64,000 nucleotides of DNA from Candidatus Tanganyikabacteria bacterium (GTDB taxonomy: Bacteria; Cyanobacteriota; Sericytochromatia; S15B-MN24; VGJW01). Shown here one piece after another: positions 27,284-34,486 of the stretch (its first letter is position 1; each line of letters starts with the position of its first letter). The DNA is taken from contig VGJW01000002.1 of NCBI GenBank assembly GCA_016867265.1, forward strand, positions 62,001 to 126,000, given 5' to 3'. Both the position numbers and the translations under genes were made by a program. The notes below the pieces were generated by a model. It worked only from the letters and a program-made list of their open reading frames with translations, did not search any database and had not been told where the DNA came from.

Positions 27284-28372
27284 ATGCCTGCGACACTTTC
27301 ATCCATGTCCGTCTCTGCTCTTCCTGCCTCGCTGCCCCGCACGATGCGGGCGGTCGTCAAGGCGACTGCCGCACCCGGTGCCCAGTTGCAGCAGGTCGAC
27401 GTGCCGGTGCCCGGCCCCCGAGACGTGCTGGTGAAGGTTCAGGCGACCACCGTCTGCGGCACCGACCTGCATATCTATGACTGGGATGCGTGGGCCCGGG
27501 ACCGGACGCGTCCGCCGCTCATCGCCGGCCACGAGTTCTCGGGCGAGGTCGTGGCCGTGGGGTCCGAAGTCGACAATCTGGTACCCGGTGATCGGGTGGC
27601 GGCCGAGACCCACGTTGCCTGCGGCAAGTGCCGTGCGTGCCGTGAGGGCCAAGCCCACGTCTGCCGGCGCACCGTCATCCTGGGCGTCGACACGTCGGGC
27701 AGCTACGCCGAGTACGTGCGTCTGCCCGCCACCAACGGCATCAAGGTCCCGGATGCCATGGACCCGGTCGTGGCGTCCTTGCTCGAACCTTTCGGCAATG
27801 CCGTCCACACCGTGCTGGCCGGGCCTGTCGCGGGCCGCACGGTGCTCGTGATGGGCTGCGGGCCCATCGGTATCATGGCGTGTGCCGTTGCTGCGGCTGC
27901 CGGGGCCGCGGCCGTCTTTGCCGTGGATATCAACCCCTATCGACTCGAATTCGCCCGGCGGATGGGCGCCACCCATGCCATCGACTCGACCGGCGAGGAC
28001 CCCGTGGCCGCCATTCGTCGCGCCACCGGCGGCGAGGGCGCAGATGTCGTCTGCGAGATGTCCGGTCACCCCGTGGCCATCCGGCAGGCCTTCGAGGCCC
28101 TGGCCTATGCCGGGCGCTTCTCGATGCTGGGCCTCCCCAGCAAGCCGGTCGAGCTGGACTTGGCCAATGCCATCGTCTTCAAGGGTGCGACGGTCCAGGG
28201 CATCGCCGGAAGGCGGATGTACGAGACTTGGAGCCAGGCCATGGGCCTCGTGACCAGCGGTCGCGTGGATCTGGCGCAGCTCGTGACCCACCGCTTGCCG
28301 CTCGATGCCTTCGACGAGGCCATGAGCCTGATGCGCTCGGGCGCCTGCGGCAAGGTTGCCCTGCTTCCCTGA
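27284..28372 (+). CDS. tdh: L-threonine 3-dehydrogenase
   Basis: Zinc-dependent MDR-family enzyme oxidising L-threonine to 2-amino-3-ketobutyrate with NAD. Catalytic zinc ligands fit Cys58 (TTVCGTDLH), His83 and Glu84 (AGHEFSGEV). Structural zinc is held by Cys113, 116, 119 and 127 (CGKCRACREGQAHVC). The Rossmann motif is GCGPIGIM. IYDWDAWA is specific to Tdh rather than other MDR enzymes. The start is uncertain: ATG codons occur at 27284, 27305 and 27344; none has a good ribosome site, and family homology begins at the third (MRAVVKA), so up to 20 residues may be spurious. kbl follows after 23 bases. Confidence 0.92.
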   Translation: MPATLSSMSVSALPASLPRTMRAVVKATAAPGAQLQQVDVPVPGPRDVLVKVQATTVCGTDLHIYDWDAWARDRTRPPLIAGHEFSGEVVAVGSEVDNLVPGDRVAAETHVACGKCRACREGQAHVCRRTVILGVDTSGSYAEYVRLPATNGIKVPDAMDPVVASLLEPFGNAVHTVLAGPVAGRTVLVMGCGPIGIMACAVAAAAGAAAVFAVDINPYRLEFARRMGATHAIDSTGEDPVAAIRRATGGEGADVVCEMSGHPVAIRQAFEALAYAGRFSMLGLPSKPVELDLANAIVFKGATVQGIAGRRMYETWSQAMGLVTSGRVDLAQLVTHRLPLDAFDEAMSLMRSGACGKVALLP

Positions 28373-28395
28373 CGCGTTTCTTGCGGAGGCCTGAC

Positions 28396-29595
28396 ATGAC
28401 CCATCCCCTGCAATTCCTCGAGGACGAGCGCGCCGAGCTGGTGGCGCAGGGTGCCTTCCGACTGGCCCGGGTGCTCGATGGTGCCCAGGACCCGGTCTGC
28501 CGGGTCGATGGCCGTGAGGTCGTCAATCTCTCCAGCAACAACTACCTCGCGCTGGCCAACCATCCGCGCCTTCGCGACGCGGCCATCCGGGCCGTGGAGA
28601 CCTGTGGTGCCGGTTCGGCCTCGGTGCGGACCATCGCCGGCACGATGGCCGCGCACGTCGAACTGGAGCAGCATCTGGCCCGCTTCAAGCACACCGAGGC
28701 AGCGGTGGTCTTCCAGAGCGGCTTCACGTCCAACGCCGGAACGGTCGGGGCCATCCTGGGCAAGGAGGACGTCATCGTCTCCGATGCGCTCAACCACGCC
28801 AGCATCATCGACGGTTGCCGCCTCTCTCGGGCGACCATCAAGGTATACAAGCATGCGGACGTGGCCGATCTGCGCCGGGTGCTCGACGAAGTTCGCGGCC
28901 AGTATCGCCGGACCCTTGTCGTGACGGACGGCGTGTTCTCGATGGATGGCGACGTTGCCCCCCTGCCTGACATCGTCGAGGCGGCCGAGGCCCACGGCGC
29001 GATCATCATGGTCGACGATGCCCACGCATCGGGTGTGCTCGGCCATCAGGGCCGGGGCACGGTGGACCACTTCGGTCTCCACGGCCGGGTGCATATCCAG
29101 GTGGGCACGCTGTCCAAGGCCATAGGCGTTCTCGGTGGCTATGTCGCGGGGCCCCGTGTCCTGATCGACATGCTTCACCAGCGGGGGCGTCCGTTCCTCT
29201 TCAGCACCTCGCATCCGCCAGCCGTGACGGCAGCGGTCCGGGAGGCGTTCCGGATCCTCGAGGAGGATGACGCCCTGCTTGCCCGGCTGTGGGACAACAC
29301 CCGCTACTTCAAGGACGGCCTGAAGGCGCTGGGCTTCGACATCGGTGTGTCGACCACGCCCATCACCCCCGTCATCGTCGGGGATACGCGGTTGGCCATG
29401 CGCCTTTCCGACCGGCTCTTCGAGGAAGGTGTCTTCTGCGTGGGCATCGGTTTTCCTACCGTGCCTCGAGGCTCCGAGCGGGTCCGGGCGATTGTCTCGG
29501 CGGGTCATGCCCGGCGGGACCTCGACAAGGCCATCGAGGCCTTTGGCCGCGTAGGCCGCGAACTGGACATCCTGCCTTCCGTCACACGGGCCTGA
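28396..29595 (+). CDS. kbl: Glycine C-acetyltransferase (2-amino-3-ketobutyrate CoA ligase)
   Basis: PLP enzyme splitting 2-amino-3-ketobutyrate with CoA into glycine and acetyl-CoA, the second step after Tdh. It belongs to the alpha-oxoamine synthase family; 399 residues. NLSSNNYLALANHP and HASIIDGCRLSRA are family signatures, VDDAHASGVLG holds the PLP-contacting Asp/His, and Lys241 in GTLSKAIGVLGGY forms the internal aldimine. The ATG at 28396 is 6 bases after GGAGG. The tdh-kbl order is the same as in enterobacteria, though transcribed tdh first here. Confidence 0.95.
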   Translation: MTHPLQFLEDERAELVAQGAFRLARVLDGAQDPVCRVDGREVVNLSSNNYLALANHPRLRDAAIRAVETCGAGSASVRTIAGTMAAHVELEQHLARFKHTEAAVVFQSGFTSNAGTVGAILGKEDVIVSDALNHASIIDGCRLSRATIKVYKHADVADLRRVLDEVRGQYRRTLVVTDGVFSMDGDVAPLPDIVEAAEAHGAIIMVDDAHASGVLGHQGRGTVDHFGLHGRVHIQVGTLSKAIGVLGGYVAGPRVLIDMLHQRGRPFLFSTSHPPAVTAAVREAFRILEEDDALLARLWDNTRYFKDGLKALGFDIGVSTTPITPVIVGDTRLAMRLSDRLFEEGVFCVGIGFPTVPRGSERVRAIVSAGHARRDLDKAIEAFGRVGRELDILPSVTRA

Positions 29596-29617
29596 CGCCC
29601 TCCTGACAATTTTGGCG

Positions 29618-29638
29618 GATCGTCCTGCTGGGACGATC
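29618..29638. promoter_or_regulatory. 21-bp perfect inverted repeat between kbl and the XRE regulator
   Basis: GATCGTCC-TGCTG-GGACGATC has eight-base perfect arms. It starts 22 bases after the kbl stop and lies 60 bases before the start of the XRE-type gene. No T-run follows, so an operator for the adjacent regulator is at least as likely as a terminator for tdh-kbl. Confidence 0.5.
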
Positions 29639-29697
29639 GGTCTGATGCTGCTGATATGGCATCAGGTTCCGGTAGGTTCGCCAGAGAGGATCGCGAG

Positions 29698-30786
29698 ATG
29701 GGCATGGCCATGGCGTGGGGCGAGGATACACTCTTGCGGCAGGGGCGCCAACTGCGGAAGGTGCGGGTTCGCGCCGGCCTGACGTTGCGGGAGTTGGCGG
29801 GCCGAATCGGCCTCAGCCACACGTCCCTGCTGCAGTACGAGCACGGCCGGGCGCAGCCTTCGGGGCGCACGCTGCTGGCGCTGGCACGCGAGATGGGCGT
29901 CACGCCCGAGGATCTCGGCAGGCCTACGCACGAGGCCCTGCGTGTCCCGGTCTGGCCAGCGGCTGCCAGCCTCTCGGGTCGCCTGATGGCCCGACTGGCG
30001 ACCCGCATCCTCGATGGCGTCGATCGCGCCGAAGGCGTCCGGAACCTGGGGACCTTGCAGGAAGAGCTCGGGCACCTCGATGCAGGCCTGATGGGCCCGC
30101 TCCGATCGGCAGAGGAGGCCGAGCAGCGCGCGGATCGCCTGCGGGTGCTCTGGGGGCAGGGCCTCCATCCCTGGCGGAACCTGGCGGCCGAGCTTGAGCG
30201 CAGGGGCTGGGTCGTCGTGCACGCTCCCCTCTCCATGGTGGCGCCGCTTGCCCGGCGGCCGGTACACGTCGGGCCTTGGCTCGTTGCCGTCCTGCCCACG
30301 GAACCGGACCTTGCCCTTGATCAGGAGGGAGCAGCTGAAGTCCTGGGCTGGTTTTTGGTCGGTGATGCTGGTCAGGATCCACGTTGGGTGCGACGTTTCG
30401 CGCGTGCCCTGCTCGTGCCGCGTCTTGTGGCCGAGCGCGAGCCTGGTCGTGGCGTGACGCGGATGGATCTGCGTGAATTGCTGCTGCTCAAGGCGGGCCA
30501 CGGCTTGTCCATGGGCGGCTGGCTCGATCGCTTCCGCGATCTCGACCTGTTGCCGGTGGATGCGTGCGCCGGGTTGGCCGAGGCGATGCATGCCCGGGGC
30601 TGGATGGAGCGCGAGCCCGTGCGCGAGGGGTCACCTCCGAGCGCCTTCGAGGGACCGATCCTGCGTGCGCTCAACGAAGGTCGCATCGACATCGCCCACG
30701 CGGCGGTCCTGCTTGGTGAGAGTCAGCTGGCCTTCGCCTCGCGCAGCCGAGGTGAGGCCCCGCGGGGGCGTCCCCGGCTGCATTGA
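29698..30786 (+). CDS. XRE-family regulator with degenerate ImmA/IrrE-like domain
   Basis: A 362-residue protein. Residues about 14-62 form a Cro/CI-type helix-turn-helix (GLTLRELAGRIGLSHTSLLQ). From about 135 it follows the layout of the ImmA/IrrE (DUF955) peptidase domain: AEQRADRLRVLW, a helix, ELERRGWVVV, and later RRFARALLVPRLV, which matches the family's region after the zinc site. However, the HExxH motif expected between them is absent (EVLGWFLVGDAG occupies that place), so peptidase activity is probably lost. The ATG at 29698 follows AGAGGA; 29656 lacks a ribosome site. A palindrome upstream may be its operator. It is convergent with the M48 gene. Confidence 0.75.
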   Translation: MGMAMAWGEDTLLRQGRQLRKVRVRAGLTLRELAGRIGLSHTSLLQYEHGRAQPSGRTLLALAREMGVTPEDLGRPTHEALRVPVWPAAASLSGRLMARLATRILDGVDRAEGVRNLGTLQEELGHLDAGLMGPLRSAEEAEQRADRLRVLWGQGLHPWRNLAAELERRGWVVVHAPLSMVAPLARRPVHVGPWLVAVLPTEPDLALDQEGAAEVLGWFLVGDAGQDPRWVRRFARALLVPRLVAEREPGRGVTRMDLRELLLLKAGHGLSMGGWLDRFRDLDLLPVDACAGLAEAMHARGWMEREPVREGSPPSAFEGPILRALNEGRIDIAHAAVLLGESQLAFASRSRGEAPRGRPRLH

Positions 30787-30791
30787 CCGGC

Positions 30792-31631
30792 TCAGGGGCG
30801 GCTGGCGGGAAACTTCACATTCAGCCAGGGGCGGCCCAGGGTGAGGGGTTCCCACGGACCCGGGTGCCTGGCCGCCTCGGCCTCGATCCATGCGAGGCGG
30901 GTCGCCACGGCCGGATGGTCGCTCAGGAAGGCCGGCAGGGCCGTGGCCCCGGCTTCGGCGGCAACCGTCTGCAGCATGCGGAACGCACGCACCATGCCCT
31001 GGGGATCGATTCGGGCCTTGACCATCAGGGCAAGGCCTTCGCGATCGGCCTGTTCTTCGGCTTGCCGATCGTGATGCAAGCCGGCGAGGCCGGCGGCGCC
31101 GTTCCAGATGGCCGAGGGATCCCCGCCCGTCAGGAGCAGCAGCAGCACCTGAGTGCCGGCGGCCTGGCCCATCCTCTGCAAGCCGTGCCGGTGCTGGACG
31201 TGAATCACCTCGTGCGCGAGGACGCCGGCCAGCTCTTCGGGACCTCCACAACGCTCGAGCAAGCCCTGCGTGACGACGATGGACCCGCCGGGCAGGGCCA
31301 TCGCGTTGACCTGCGGATCCTCAGGCGCGAGCGTCACACGGTAGGACCATGTGGTATCGCCCACGGTGAGGCGCTTGACGATGTTCTGGATCATGGCGAC
31401 CCGGATGCCACCGGTCTCGGGCTTGCCTCGAACGACGGAGCGCAGCGCGGAATCCCCGAGCTTGCGTTCCCAGCCCGGCGGCACCCAGCGCGTGACTTGG
31501 CGGCCCACCTGGGGCATTGCCCAGAGGAACAGCAGGGCGACCGTGACGACCAGCGCCAGCAGGAGTACGGCCAAGACCCGATCTCCCCGATCTCTCAGGA
31601 AAATGGGGCCGGGTTCCGGTGCGGGGCTCAA
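30792..31631 (-). CDS. M48-family membrane metallopeptidase
   Basis: Zinc peptidase of the HtpX/BepA/LoiP group, 279 residues. An N-terminal membrane helix (about 18-38) probably anchors the protein with its catalytic domain in the periplasm. The zinc motif is HEVIH (140-144) and the third ligand fits Glu193 in AEEQADREG, both standard for M48. The start appears to be a TTG at 31631, 9 bases after GGAGA; no ATG occurs before the membrane helix. It lies 85 bases downstream of the ubiquitin-like operon, so it could be cotranscribed, but the gap is larger than any within that operon. Confidence 0.85.
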   Translation of the reverse strand: MSPAPEPGPIFLRDRGDRVLAVLLLALVVTVALLFLWAMPQVGRQVTRWVPPGWERKLGDSALRSVVRGKPETGGIRVAMIQNIVKRLTVGDTTWSYRVTLAPEDPQVNAMALPGGSIVVTQGLLERCGGPEELAGVLAHEVIHVQHRHGLQRMGQAAGTQVLLLLLTGGDPSAIWNGAAGLAGLHHDRQAEEQADREGLALMVKARIDPQGMVRAFRMLQTVAAEAGATALPAFLSDHPAVATRLAWIEAEAARHPGPWEPLTLGRPWLNVKFPASRP

Positions 31632-31716
31632 GCCTATGGGTCTCCAGAGTGTGCCTCGTGTTGCTTGGCATCATGAAGCCCTCGGCCCCATTTTGGGAAC
31701 GGGGCGGACCGGGAGC

Positions 31717-32625
31717 TTACTCCGCCCGGCGGTCTTTCTCGGCCGGAAAATCCACCAGAGCCTCGGTCGAAAAGCTTCCGCCAGCAGCCTCGAAGGCCTG
31801 CCCCACTCGCCGCAGGATGCGGTCCACCTCGTCCAGGTCCGGCCCGAGCGTGAATCGGACTCCTCGGCGCCTCAGGTGGTCGAGGACATCGGCCAGCAAG
31901 TCCTGGCAGTCGCGGCCCTCGTAACCTTCCGTGACATCGAAGGCCAGCCGTCCCCCGGGTGCCACCCGCCAGACCACGCGGCGCCGGGGCTCCGCACGTG
32001 TCGCCGACAAGCGCCGGTCCGTTCCGAACGCCTCATCGCGCACAATGGCGTAGCCGGCGGCCCCGAGGGCCTCGGCCAGCAGGTCGCCCACATGCCGTTG
32101 TTGCAAGACCTCGAGGGAGCGGACACCGTCCCTGCGTACCTGGTCCACCTGGGCGAGCCAGGTCTCGAGATCCCTATCGGCGGTGGCCACGCCCGAAAGG
32201 TCGGCCTCCAGCCGCCTGCGTCCTTCATCGGCAAGGGCGTCGAGTTCGGTATCCCCCCGGGGGTCGCCTGCTTGCCGGGCACGATCGATCTGCGCCAGAT
32301 GGGCCATGGCGCGGATGGCCCGGTCCCGGCCTCCGTCCCTGTCGGCGAAGCGTGCGTCATAGGCCTTGGCTTGGCGCAGGCATTCGTCCCGCCACGCATC
32401 CTGCAAGCCCCTGACCAGATCGGATCCTGCACGCACGAAGCGCGCCCCCCACGCTCCCGTGGCCTCGCCCAGCATGCCGAGGCCCTCGCCCGCGGCCCGG
32501 GTGATGCCGCAGGCGCCGGCAGCCAGCAAGGCCCCGCCTTCGAGGGCGGCACTGCCAATCGCGAGGCCTGCCATGCCAACGGGCGTGACGAGGGCGTTGA
32601 CGATCAGATCCCCTTCCGCGCTCAC
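31717..32625 (-). CDS. Unknown protein of the ubiquitin-like operon, DUF2997-like C-terminal segment
   Basis: A 302-residue protein, last of nine tightly packed genes. The N-terminal 60 residues are Gly/Ala-rich and hydrophobic (TPVGMAGLAIGSAALEGG), able to associate with membrane. The middle (65-190) is helical and charged, probably coiled coil. Residues about 190-290 form an alpha/beta domain in which VAPGGRLAFDVTEGYEGRDC recalls the short DUF2997 pattern (Gly, then Val-x-Gly-x-x-Gly-x-x-Cys) found near Ycf46-like ATPases; this is a weak resemblance. The GTG at 32625 overlaps the previous stop (GTGA), so it is translationally coupled. No enzymatic motif seen. Confidence 0.7.
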   Translation of the reverse strand: MSAEGDLIVNALVTPVGMAGLAIGSAALEGGALLAAGACGITRAAGEGLGMLGEATGAWGARFVRAGSDLVRGLQDAWRDECLRQAKAYDARFADRDGGRDRAIRAMAHLAQIDRARQAGDPRGDTELDALADEGRRRLEADLSGVATADRDLETWLAQVDQVRRDGVRSLEVLQQRHVGDLLAEALGAAGYAIVRDEAFGTDRRLSATRAEPRRRVVWRVAPGGRLAFDVTEGYEGRDCQDLLADVLDHLRRRGVRFTLGPDLDEVDRILRRVGQAFEAAGGSFSTEALVDFPAEKDRRAE

Positions 32626-32918
32626 AGGGCGTCACGCTCTCCGCCGGGTCGGATGCCCGTGCTCTGGCCCAGCGTGCGGACCTGGTCTTCAAGCTCGGCG
32701 ATGCGATCCTGCATCGTGCGGAGGCGCGCCTGTGCGGCCAGCAACTCGTCCTGGTAATCGGCGACCAAGCGCTCGGCGTGGACCAGCCGCTCTTCGAGAT
32801 CCGTAGCGTGGCTGCCGGAAGAGGTGACGGATTCGGGCCCTTTGGGCGGCTTGATCCACGTGCCCGAGCCCAGGTCGCGGATGGAGCGGATGATCGAATC
32901 CTCAGGCAAGCTGGTCAT
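32622..32918 (-). CDS. Small coiled-coil protein of the ubiquitin-like operon
   Basis: A 98-residue soluble protein. The ATG at 32918 is 7 bases after GGGAGG; the frame is open to 32945 but without a better site. The N-terminal third contains SIIRSIRDLGSGTWIKPPKG, perhaps a binding motif. The rest (about 45-85) is a clear heptad-rich coiled coil (LVHAERLVADYQDELLAAQA). It follows the JAB gene after 16 bases and its stop overlaps the next start. Likely an adaptor or oligomerisation piece of the same complex; function unknown. Confidence 0.7.
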   Translation of the reverse strand: MTSLPEDSIIRSIRDLGSGTWIKPPKGPESVTSSGSHATDLEERLVHAERLVADYQDELLAAQARLRTMQDRIAELEDQVRTLGQSTGIRPGGERDAL

Positions 32919-32930
32919 GGAGGCGCCTCC
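32919..32930. promoter_or_regulatory. Palindrome covering the ribosome site of the coiled-coil gene
   Basis: GGAGGCGCCTCC is a perfect 12-base palindrome touching the ATG at 32918, and most of the GGGAGG Shine-Dalgarno lies in it. Dimerisation or folding with flanking bases could mask the site, making this gene dependent on ribosomes arriving from the JAB gene. Confidence 0.35.
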
Positions 32931-32934
32931 CGTA

Positions 32935-33582
32935 TCAGAAACCATGGTGCCAGAGCCACCAGCCCAAGGCCCCGATCAGGGAGAGGATGCCCCAAAGCCA
33001 GACCCCGGTGGAAGACCGGCCTTCCCGGGGAGGCGGCATCTTTGCGGGACGGGCGGGAAGCGTGGCGATGGTCCCCGGCATGTGCGCAGACAGCCTCGCC
33101 TCTCCCGTCCAGGCCACCAGCCCCAGACGTCGATCCGCATCGGTCGCCAGCGGATCGAGCACCAGGGCCACCTGGAACGGCAAGGAAAACTTGCGATGGT
33201 GGACCTCGAGGTCCGGTTGCGAGAGGAAAACTCCGTGGCCCGGGTGCGTGTGGCACCATCCGACCACGTACAGGGCATCCGGGCGTGCCGCGACCTCGTC
33301 GGTGGACCACGTTCTCCATTGCTGATGCGCCCGGATGAAGGCCTCGGCAGGGAACGTGAAGGTCTCGGCATCGCCGTCGCCCGGTATCTCCTCGAGCTGC
33401 TCGAGGCGGACCCACCAGCCCTCCGGAGTCATCCGGGCCTTGCCAAGGATGAACGCGCCCGCCTCACGACCCTGCCGGGCCGAGCGTTGTCCGAAGTCCT
33501 CGAGGGCCGCCACGAAGGGGTCGGGTATCTCGATCTCGGGAGCGCCGGGGGGCAGGCCCGGCCAGTGGCGGACCGCCGTCAC
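32935..33582 (-). CDS. JAMM/JAB-domain metalloprotease with C-terminal membrane anchor
   Basis: A 215-residue protein of the JAB1/MPN/Mov34 family, which removes or matures ubiquitin-like proteins. Glu40 (REAGAFILG) and the zinc motif H111-x-H113-P...S121-x-x-D124 (HTHPGHGVFLSQPD) give a complete JAMM site, so it should be active. After a Pro-rich linker, residues 193-210 form one membrane helix followed by a short His-containing tail, so the enzyme is tail-anchored with the catalytic domain facing the cytoplasm. The GTG at 33582 overlaps the E2 stop (GTGA); the longer upstream frame is a shadow of E2. Possible roles are Ubl maturation, deconjugation, or both. Confidence 0.9.
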   Translation of the reverse strand: MTAVRHWPGLPPGAPEIEIPDPFVAALEDFGQRSARQGREAGAFILGKARMTPEGWWVRLEQLEEIPGDGDAETFTFPAEAFIRAHQQWRTWSTDEVAARPDALYVVGWCHTHPGHGVFLSQPDLEVHHRKFSLPFQVALVLDPLATDADRRLGLVAWTGEARLSAHMPGTIATLPARPAKMPPPREGRSSTGVWLWGILSLIGALGWWLWHHGF

Positions 33583-34211
33583 GCGGGAAAGGTCTTCGAG
33601 AGGGGGAAGAGCTCGGGCATCTCCGCCAGGGTGTCCGTGTACCAGCGCAGGGCCGTCTTGTTGAGCGCGTGGGCCTCGTCGAGGTTCACGGCGCCGGGAT
33701 CGGCATAGGCCGTCATCATGAACAGGCGACGCACGAGGTCCGCAAGGGCGCGGTCCGGCTGGGCCCAGGCCTGCTTGTCCCCGTAGCAGGCAAGGCCATT
33801 GTCCCACCGGATATTGGGATGCCACACCCGATCGATGTAGTAGACCTCCGGGCTGACGGGACGATTGAGATCCTCGGGCATGAAGATGCGCAGCCGGATG
33901 GGAGCCTGCGCGGGATCCTCGAGGGGTTCCGCAAAAACGGGTTCCCAATCGAGGGGGCCGGGACGCGTGGTGCGAACGAAGGCCTCGGGATCCCCGCCGA
34001 AATCCCGGACGAGCGAGCGTCCGCGTACCTCCATGTCACGGATGGCGACCGTGCGAAAAGCCAGATCCAGTCGGACCGGCGCCCGCCGTGCCAGCGGGTC
34101 GAGCCACGCTACGGGTACGGCCGTGATCAACGGGTGGGTGCCCGAGCAGGCGGCAAGCGCGGCCAGCCCCTCCCATTGGCGGGCCAGATGGTCGGCAAGC
34201 ACCTCGTTCAT
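33579..34211 (-). CDS. E2-like ubiquitin-conjugating enzyme fold protein
   Basis: A 210-residue protein. The first ~55 residues are an extra helical segment. From about 100 it follows the UBC fold: strand IRLRIFMPEDL, then YYIDRVWHPNI with the HPN motif at 131-133, then NGLACYGDK with candidate catalytic Cys142, Trp149-x-x-Pro, a helix (ADLVRRLFMMTAY) and the closing DPGAVNLDEAHALN helix, matching the W-x-P, PNP-region and N-x-x-A positions of eukaryotic E2s. All landmarks needed for thioester transfer are there. The ATG at 34211 overlaps the Ubl stop (ATGA), and its own stop overlaps the JAB start. Partners are the E1 and Ubl encoded beside it. Confidence 0.88.
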   Translation of the reverse strand: MNEVLADHLARQWEGLAALAACSGTHPLITAVPVAWLDPLARRAPVRLDLAFRTVAIRDMEVRGRSLVRDFGGDPEAFVRTTRPGPLDWEPVFAEPLEDPAQAPIRLRIFMPEDLNRPVSPEVYYIDRVWHPNIRWDNGLACYGDKQAWAQPDRALADLVRRLFMMTAYADPGAVNLDEAHALNKTALRWYTDTLAEMPELFPLSKTFPA

Positions 34212-34480
34212 GCGACGGTCCCGGGACTGGCCATGGCGAGCGTGGCACCGTCCGGGACGCAGACGTCGAGCACGTCCCCGTCGTCGAGCAACGCGCCGTC
34301 CCATGCCATCAAGTAGGGGCGGACCTCCCCGCGCATGTCCCGCCGGGGTAGCCCCCATTGGTCGACAAGGGCGGCTTTCAGGGCGGCCACGGTCGTTCCG
34401 GCCGCGACCTCATAGGCCTTGGCCCCACGTGCCCTGTCCTTCAGGTCCTGGTCCAGAATTTCGATGACATAGTGCGGCAT
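34208..34480 (-). CDS. Ubiquitin-like beta-grasp protein
   Basis: A 90-residue protein with the beta-grasp layout: strand HYVIEILDQD, strand AKAYEVAAG, helix TTVAALKAALVDQWG, strand VRPYLMAWDG, then LLDDGDVLDVCV and the last strand TLAMAS. Length and secondary structure match ubiquitin-like modifiers. The C-terminus is SPGTVA, not Gly-Gly. Either it is processed to a single Gly (after SPG), or it is non-canonical and may not be conjugated. The position immediately before E2, with ATGA overlap, strongly supports its role as the modifier. It starts 6 bases after the preceding stop and lacks a strong Shine-Dalgarno, so it is probably translationally coupled. Confidence 0.85.
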   Translation of the reverse strand: MPHYVIEILDQDLKDRARGAKAYEVAAGTTVAALKAALVDQWGLPRRDMRGEVRPYLMAWDGALLDDGDVLDVCVPDGATLAMASPGTVA

Positions 34481-34486
34481 GTTCGT

